From UBA2779 sp965232615 (GTDB taxonomy: Bacteria > Spirochaetota > Spirochaetia > DSM-2461): a stretch of DNA of 64,000 nt. Positions 60,117 through 64,000 of this stretch are shown piece after piece. Position 1 is the first letter of the stretch, and each line of letters begins with the position of its first letter. The translations under genes and the position numbers were made by a program. The DNA is taken from positions 124,001 to 188,000 of the forward strand of contig OZ246985.1 in the NCBI GenBank assembly GCA_965232615.1, in the 5' to 3' direction. Under the pieces are notes generated by a model. That model was not told the origin of the DNA. It did not search any database and was given only the letters and a program-made list of their open reading frames with translations.

Positions 60117-60865
60117 CTATACTTCCAGGTCATTTCAGAAATCTCGCATCGTGGTCTTCGAATTCCCAGATCTTCCACTTTGTCTATCGAATCCAGAGGA
60201 TGGCTGTCGGCATGGATACGGCCAAGGTTCATCAGAACCAGACGGTTTGCATGAGCAAGAATCTTTTCAAGATCGTGGGTAATAACAAGGATGGCCGTTC
60301 CGTCAGCATGAAGGTTTGTGAGAATTTCAATAAGGCGGGCACTGCCATCCCAGTCGAGTCCGGTGAAGGGTTCATCAAGGACCAGAATCCGCGGACGCAT
60401 GGCTAGAACTCCAGCCACCGCCAACCTCCTCTTTTCGCCTCCGGAGAGGGTATGGGGCCGTCTGTCATTGAAACCGGCAAGACCAGTGGCCTCGAGAGAT
60501 TCTTCGACCCGTTTGGATATTTCATTTCTATCCATTCTCAGGTTCTCAGGTCCGAAAGCTGTATCCCTGCCAACGGTTTGACCCACAATCTGGGCGTCAG
60601 CATCCTGAAAAACAAGTCCAATGCTCCTGCGGGCGCGTCTGAGGTCAGCTAAAACAGGTACTTTCTCAAACAATACGTCTCCGGAAGTGGGAAGGGCCAG
60701 GCCGTTAAAATGGCGCATCAATACTGTTTTACCACTACCATTCGGCCCAGCTAGAACCATGAAATCGTTGTGTTCAATATCCATGGATACGTTGTTCAAT
60801 CCCAGAAATCCGTTGGAAAAACGATGGGAGAGTTTTCGTATCTGGAGTAAAGAAGTGTCACCCAT
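60113..60865 (-). CDS. bioM: Energy-coupling factor ATPase of the biotin transporter
   Basis: 250 residues. ABC ATPase with Walker A GPNGSGKTVLM, Q-loop GLVFQDADAQIVG, signature TLSGGEKRRLAVAG, Walker B ILVLDEPFTGLD and switch His in VITHDLEKIL. A single ATPase gene, as in BioMNY systems where the ATPase works as a homodimer. It overlaps bioY by 8 bp. Confidence 0.88.
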   Translation of the reverse strand: MGDTSLLQIRKLSHRFSNGFLGLNNVSMDIEHNDFMVLAGPNGSGKTVLMRHFNGLALPTSGDVLFEKVPVLADLRRARRSIGLVFQDADAQIVGQTVGRDTAFGPENLRMDRNEISKRVEESLEATGLAGFNDRRPHTLSGGEKRRLAVAGVLAMRPRILVLDEPFTGLDWDGSARLIEILTNLHADGTAILVITHDLEKILAHANRLVLMNLGRIHADSHPLDSIDKVEDLGIRRPRCEISEMTWKYR

Positions 60866-61421
60866 TCTCTGTTCGGGTATGGATTCTGTCCTTGAGAAAA
60901 TGGGTAATAGTCACGGCCGCAATGGCTTTAATTCCATCACCAACAAGAAAGGGCAGGGTGTATTTTGTCCAGCTGGAGACCCATGACCAATCTTCAATCA
61001 TACCCATCAGACGCCAATGCATCCAGGGGAATCCAGGAAGGTAAATGGCAACAGTACCCGTCAGGGCTGCGATAATCAGAACAGGCAGGGACTTATTTAT
61101 ACGTACAATCATTCCGGCCATGACAGAGGCCAGAACATAACCCAGAAGAAATCCACCGGTGGGACCTGCTATGATCTGGGCGCCACCTGTTCCTCCAGCA
61201 AATACCGGCAGTCCCACGATGCCAAGGAAGAGGTAGAGACCTGTTGAAGCTGCGCCAAGCCATGGACCCAGAATCATACCGGATAGGATAACAAAAAGGG
61301 TGGCAAGGGTAAGCGGTACAGCAGGATTCCAGGGAGCTGGAAAACTGAAGATGGCACCAACTATTGTGAGAGCTGTGAAAACGGAAACCATAACAACGGA
61401 TCGAACTGTCGTATCTTTCAT
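60858..61421 (-). CDS. bioY: Biotin transporter substrate-binding subunit
   Basis: 187 residues. AGGAG lies before the ATG at 61421. Six predicted helices with the BioY pattern: ALTIVGAIFSFP, LGIVGLPVFAGGTGGAQIIAG, PTGGFLLGYVLAS and a C-terminal LPFLVGDGIKA-type helix. The GGTGG...GPTGG loop binds biotin. First gene of bioY-bioM-bioN. A small MITE sits 13 bp upstream of its start. Confidence 0.92.
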   Translation of the reverse strand: MKDTTVRSVVMVSVFTALTIVGAIFSFPAPWNPAVPLTLATLFVILSGMILGPWLGAASTGLYLFLGIVGLPVFAGGTGGAQIIAGPTGGFLLGYVLASVMAGMIVRINKSLPVLIIAALTGTVAIYLPGFPWMHWRLMGMIEDWSWVSSWTKYTLPFLVGDGIKAIAAVTITHFLKDRIHTRTENG

Positions 61422-61434
61422 ATAAACTCCTGAT

Positions 61435-61515
61435 GGGCACCTCTAAAAAACCTTATTTGTTTTTGGCTTGATCTTTTTCCTCGCTGCTGCGTTGACGGTT
61501 TTTAGAGGTTGCCTG
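61435..61515. repeat. Minimal MITE (copy F) between birA and bioY
   Basis: 81 bp from GGGCACCTCTAAAAAACC to GGTTTTTAGAGGTTGCCT, near-perfect terminal inverted repeats with almost no internal hairpin module. It supplies the last three codons and the stop of birA and lies in the space where the bioY promoter would be expected. Confidence 0.82.
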
Positions 61516-62470
61516 ATGATATATTGATGGGGCTTTCGATACTGCCTGCCGGCAGACAGATCTCATTCCCATCGGAACGGCATAGACGTAAGCGACCAAG
61601 GTCATCGACACCCTTGACAGTACCGGTTAAATTCCTGCCTTCCGTGATGATACTCACGGTGGATTCTCTTTCATACATCAAGGAAGTCCACCAATGGGGT
61701 TTTCCATCTTGATGAAATTCAGTGGAGTTGAGAAGTTTATCTGTACAGGTAATCCACCCCCTGAGTAGGAAACGGCGGTCTTCTTCCCGGCCAGTCATCC
61801 GTTTCAGACTGGTCGCTGAACTGAGTGGCACAGAATTGTTCACATTTAGCCCAAGCCCCAGAGCAAGATAATCGATTTGGTCTCCGGAAACATGAGCTTC
61901 ACCGAGTATCCCGGCAATTTTTTTTCCATTCACCACAACATCATTAGGCCATTTCACTCTGGCATCGAGATTCCCGATCTCCCGGAGCAGTCGGGCTAAA
62001 GCTACGGCTGCCGCCATCACATGGAGTTGAATCCTGAGCGTGGTACATCCTGGATGAATGACTCTGGTTACCCATAATCCACCCGGAGGGGAGTCCCATG
62101 GTTTTTCTCGGCATCCACGGCCCTTCTCCTGTCTTAATGAGGCGATAATGAAATCTATCCCCCTCTTTTTTCGTGCCAGAACATGGGCTGCATTCATGGT
62201 GGAGTCAACATGGTTCAAGATTGTTACTCCTTCCACTGCCTGGAATTCCCAACTGGTAAAAGGCGGAATTTCCGTATCGTTAAGGATGTCGCCCGCATTT
62301 CCGGAATGAATACTGTACCCTGACTGCCTGAGAAATGAAATGTGTTTATGGATGGCGACACGACTGATGCCCAGTTGTCTGCCGAGATATTCCCCGGTTA
62401 TTGGTTGTGATGATTCTCTAAGGGTATTGAGAATTGAGTTCTTCTGATCTGCCGCCCGATGGTTAACCAT
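61502..62470 (-). CDS. birA: Biotin-protein ligase / biotin operon repressor
   Basis: 322 residues from ATG 62470 (a TTG at 62476 is also possible). N-terminal winged helix: NTLRESSQPITGEYLGRQLG, ISRVAIHKHISFLRQSGY. Ligase domain: EKGRGCREKPWDSPPGGLWV (the usual GRGR is GRGC), VKWPNDVVVNGKKIAGILGE and a C-terminal SH3-like part (GRNLTGTVKGVDDLGRLRL). It attaches biotin to carboxylases, and its HTH implies control of biotin genes. The final GNL and stop come from the MITE, so the native C-terminus has been altered by a few residues. Confidence 0.88.
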   Translation of the reverse strand: MVNHRAADQKNSILNTLRESSQPITGEYLGRQLGISRVAIHKHISFLRQSGYSIHSGNAGDILNDTEIPPFTSWEFQAVEGVTILNHVDSTMNAAHVLARKKRGIDFIIASLRQEKGRGCREKPWDSPPGGLWVTRVIHPGCTTLRIQLHVMAAAVALARLLREIGNLDARVKWPNDVVVNGKKIAGILGEAHVSGDQIDYLALGLGLNVNNSVPLSSATSLKRMTGREEDRRFLLRGWITCTDKLLNSTEFHQDGKPHWWTSLMYERESTVSIITEGRNLTGTVKGVDDLGRLRLCRSDGNEICLPAGSIESPINISSGNL

Positions 62471-62488
62471 TCTCAAAGAGAGGTTAAC
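62461..62488. promoter_or_regulatory. Candidate BirA operator overlapping the birA start
   Basis: Two GGTTAAC boxes (62461-62467 and 62482-62488) 21 bp apart, each containing the palindrome GTTAAC, as in BirA half-sites of other bacteria. Suggests autoregulation; by eye only. Confidence 0.3.
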
Positions 62489-62622
62489 AGATGATTGAAT
62501 TGATGTCCAGTCTGACAGATCTACTATTTGAAACTTTTACGCAGTGTTAGAAAGCCTGTCAATGTCTGCTTGTATTGTACCCTGGTAAGGTGAAGTCTTT
62601 TGCTTGATATAGTTGTTCTTAT

Positions 62623-62662
62623 GGGTACCTCTAACAAACAGCTTTAGGAAATTGAGGCACCC
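62623..62662. repeat. 40-bp mini inverted-repeat element
   Basis: GGGTACCTC...GAGGCACCC termini around CAAACAGCTTTAGGAAATT; the shortest member of the MITE-like family and similar to 4062-4095. The rest of the 62489-62759 interval shows no gene. Confidence 0.55.
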
Positions 62663-62759
62663 TTAATGGAATCCATTCGCACTGGATAGAGCATTGTGGC
62701 TGTATACATACCTGCCTCTCATCGTTAATATACTCAGATCTACAGGATTGGGCAATAGT

Positions 62760-64000
62760 ATGAGTACACGTCTATGGAATACATTTCGATCTGGAATTAT
62801 CTCCCTCAAGCGCAGCTTATTTCTGTTTGCAATCATTCTTCCAGGCTGTATCTTTTATTTTTGGTCTCCATTTAACTCCAATATTGATGAAGATATATAT
62901 ATGGAGAGTGAAGGTCATCTGCTCCTCCCTCAACGGAATGTGTCCATTGTAACCCTGGACTTGAATAATGCCGGACTGTCATTCACGAAGGCAGAGGATA
63001 TTCTTCAGATACGGTCACTTCAGGAAGATTTCATGCTGCTTCCGGGATGTTCAAAAGTAGATTCTATTCTCAGTGTGTCCAGAGTTATTTCTGAAGAAGA
63101 AGATATTGTTGTAGCCAGAGCCATTCCAGTCGATGATTCCAGTATTACCAATGAGTATCTGGAGGATTTGTCGATCCAGATCAATGATTTTCCGGAATTG
63201 TCCCCATACATCAACAAGGCTCAGGATACTATTCTTTTTTACATTTACTTTGCCAACAAATCCACACCTCAGGATATATATACAAGTTTGACAGCGATGC
63301 AAAAAAAATGGCAGGACTCCATTCCCTTTGATTTTACAGGTAGATCACCCATAATTGCCGCGACTGAGTTTCTTCTTACAAAAGACATCAAACTTCTATT
63401 TCCAATTCTCGCCATGGTGATAATTGCAATCTTTTCTCTGTTTCGGAGCATAAAAGTTCTTCTTGCGTCCCTTGCTCTCATTCTCATGGCCATGGTGTTC
63501 TCCTATGGATTAGTACGGTTTACAGGGATTCCTGACAGTCCTCTCCTCCTGCTCGTTCCGATTTTTTGTCTGGGACTGCTCAGTGATTATCTTATTCATT
63601 ATTTCTATCACCGACTTCATTCCCCGGTTTCCAGCGGAGGGAGAAGTCCTGGAAAACTTCTCATGTTTCCGCTCAGCTTGACCGCCCTCTCAACATTGAC
63701 AGGATTCCTGTCCCTTTGCCTTATCAATGGTTCCGGGCATCTCCAGGTAGGAATAACAATTGCTTCCGGGGTACTTGTTACCTGGGCAGGGGTGTTTTTA
63801 TGGATTGACTTCGGACAGTATAGGCCCGCGAAGAAGCCCTTACTGGAAGGTTTCATACGGTTTCAAGGTAAGTTGTTTGCACGGATTGCCAGACACCGAC
63901 ACGCATATTTCATCGTTATAGCCGCGGCAGTAATATGGGGTTCTCTTGAGTTGAATGAACTGGAGATTGAACCCTATCCTATTCAGCAACTTCCAGAATC
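62760..64000 (+). CDS. RND/MMPL superfamily exporter, N-terminal part (runs off the window)
   Basis: At least 413 codons open from ATG 62760, with a weak AGGA upstream. N-terminal helix (FLFAIILPGCIFYFW), a periplasmic loop (VSIVTLDLNNAGLSF, then DILQIRSLQEDF as typical of hydrophobe/amphiphile exporter-3 proteins), then a helix bundle (LLFPILAMVIIAIFSLF, LLLLVPIFCLGLLSDYLIHY with the RND TM4-like polar motif). Related proteins export lipids or hopanoid-like compounds. Substrate unknown. Confidence 0.8.
   Translation, partial: MSTRLWNTFRSGIISLKRSLFLFAIILPGCIFYFWSPFNSNIDEDIYMESEGHLLLPQRNVSIVTLDLNNAGLSFTKAEDILQIRSLQEDFMLLPGCSKVDSILSVSRVISEEEDIVVARAIPVDDSSITNEYLEDLSIQINDFPELSPYINKAQDTILFYIYFANKSTPQDIYTSLTAMQKKWQDSIPFDFTGRSPIIAATEFLLTKDIKLLFPILAMVIIAIFSLFRSIKVLLASLALILMAMVFSYGLVRFTGIPDSPLLLLVPIFCLGLLSDYLIHYFYHRLHSPVSSGGRSPGKLLMFPLSLTALSTLTGFLSLCLINGSGHLQVGITIASGVLVTWAGVFLWIDFGQYRPAKKPLLEGFIRFQGKLFARIARHRHAYFIVIAAAVIWGSLELNELEIEPYPIQQLPE

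Overview
The window looks like part of a spirochaete chromosome (inference, moderate confidence). The reasons are many lipoproteins with relaxed lipoboxes, a sugar-binding protein whose signal peptide ends in the LFAGG style common in treponemes and spirochaetes, an RND-type lipid exporter, FGE-sulfatase and DUF1566 surface lipoproteins, and Rpn/PD-(D/E)XK and AAA-ATPase/PD-(D/E)XK families that are abundant in that phylum. No rRNA, tRNA, CRISPR array or phage structural module was seen.

Region 1 (1-23 kb) is a family of seven minus-strand lipoprotein genes. Each has a lipoprotein signal peptide, one to four atrophied bacterial Ig repeats or FN3 modules, further Ig-like domains and a C-terminal DUF1566 domain. 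They share a near-identical promoter (TTGACA or TTGACG, 17 bp, TAAACT), and genes 1-6 share a 3' cassette. The last ~28 codons before the stop differ strongly between copies, almost only at the first two bases of codons ending in C. This is the footprint expected of adenine-directed mutagenesis by a diversity-generating retroelement (DGR). Neither a reverse transcriptase nor a template repeat is in the window, so the engine would act in trans. A glutathione peroxidase gene sits beside gene 1, and a truncated copy lies near gene 7.

Region 2 (16-31 kb and 37-38 kb) is an insertion-sequence graveyard: IS1634-, IS1380-, ISL3-, IS91- and IS30-family remnants, nested in each other and in a hairpin-rich MITE-like repeat. 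Small lipoproteins, a secreted subtilase and remnants of a serine-dehydrogenase-type protease lie among them.

Region 3 (32-37 kb) is a tandem array of four near-identical Rpn-family nuclease genes. The complete repeat units differ in length only by the copy number of a 12-bp unit (3, 1, 4 and 2 copies).

Region 4 (39-45.6 kb) is a two-gene operon: a secreted caspase-like protein with a coiled coil, followed by a lipoprotein with about seven FN3 repeats and a non-catalytic FGE-sulfatase (C-type-lectin-like) domain. The end of that domain also looks like a DGR variable region. An AAA-ATPase/PD-(D/E)XK gene follows on the other strand.

Region 5 (49.9-64 kb) is housekeeping-like. It holds an RND efflux operon whose adaptor gene has lost its 5' end to the MITE, a ChvE/GguA/GguB-type sugar ABC transporter operon, a membrane-anchored propeller-like protein, a biotin cluster (bioN, bioM, bioY and birA), and the start of an RND/MMPL exporter that runs off the window.

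The MITE-like repeat (ends GGGCACCTCTAAAAA...TTTTTAGAGGTGCCC) recurs at least ten times. It truncates genes, supplies new stop codons, and serves twice as the insertion target of the same IS1634-type element.
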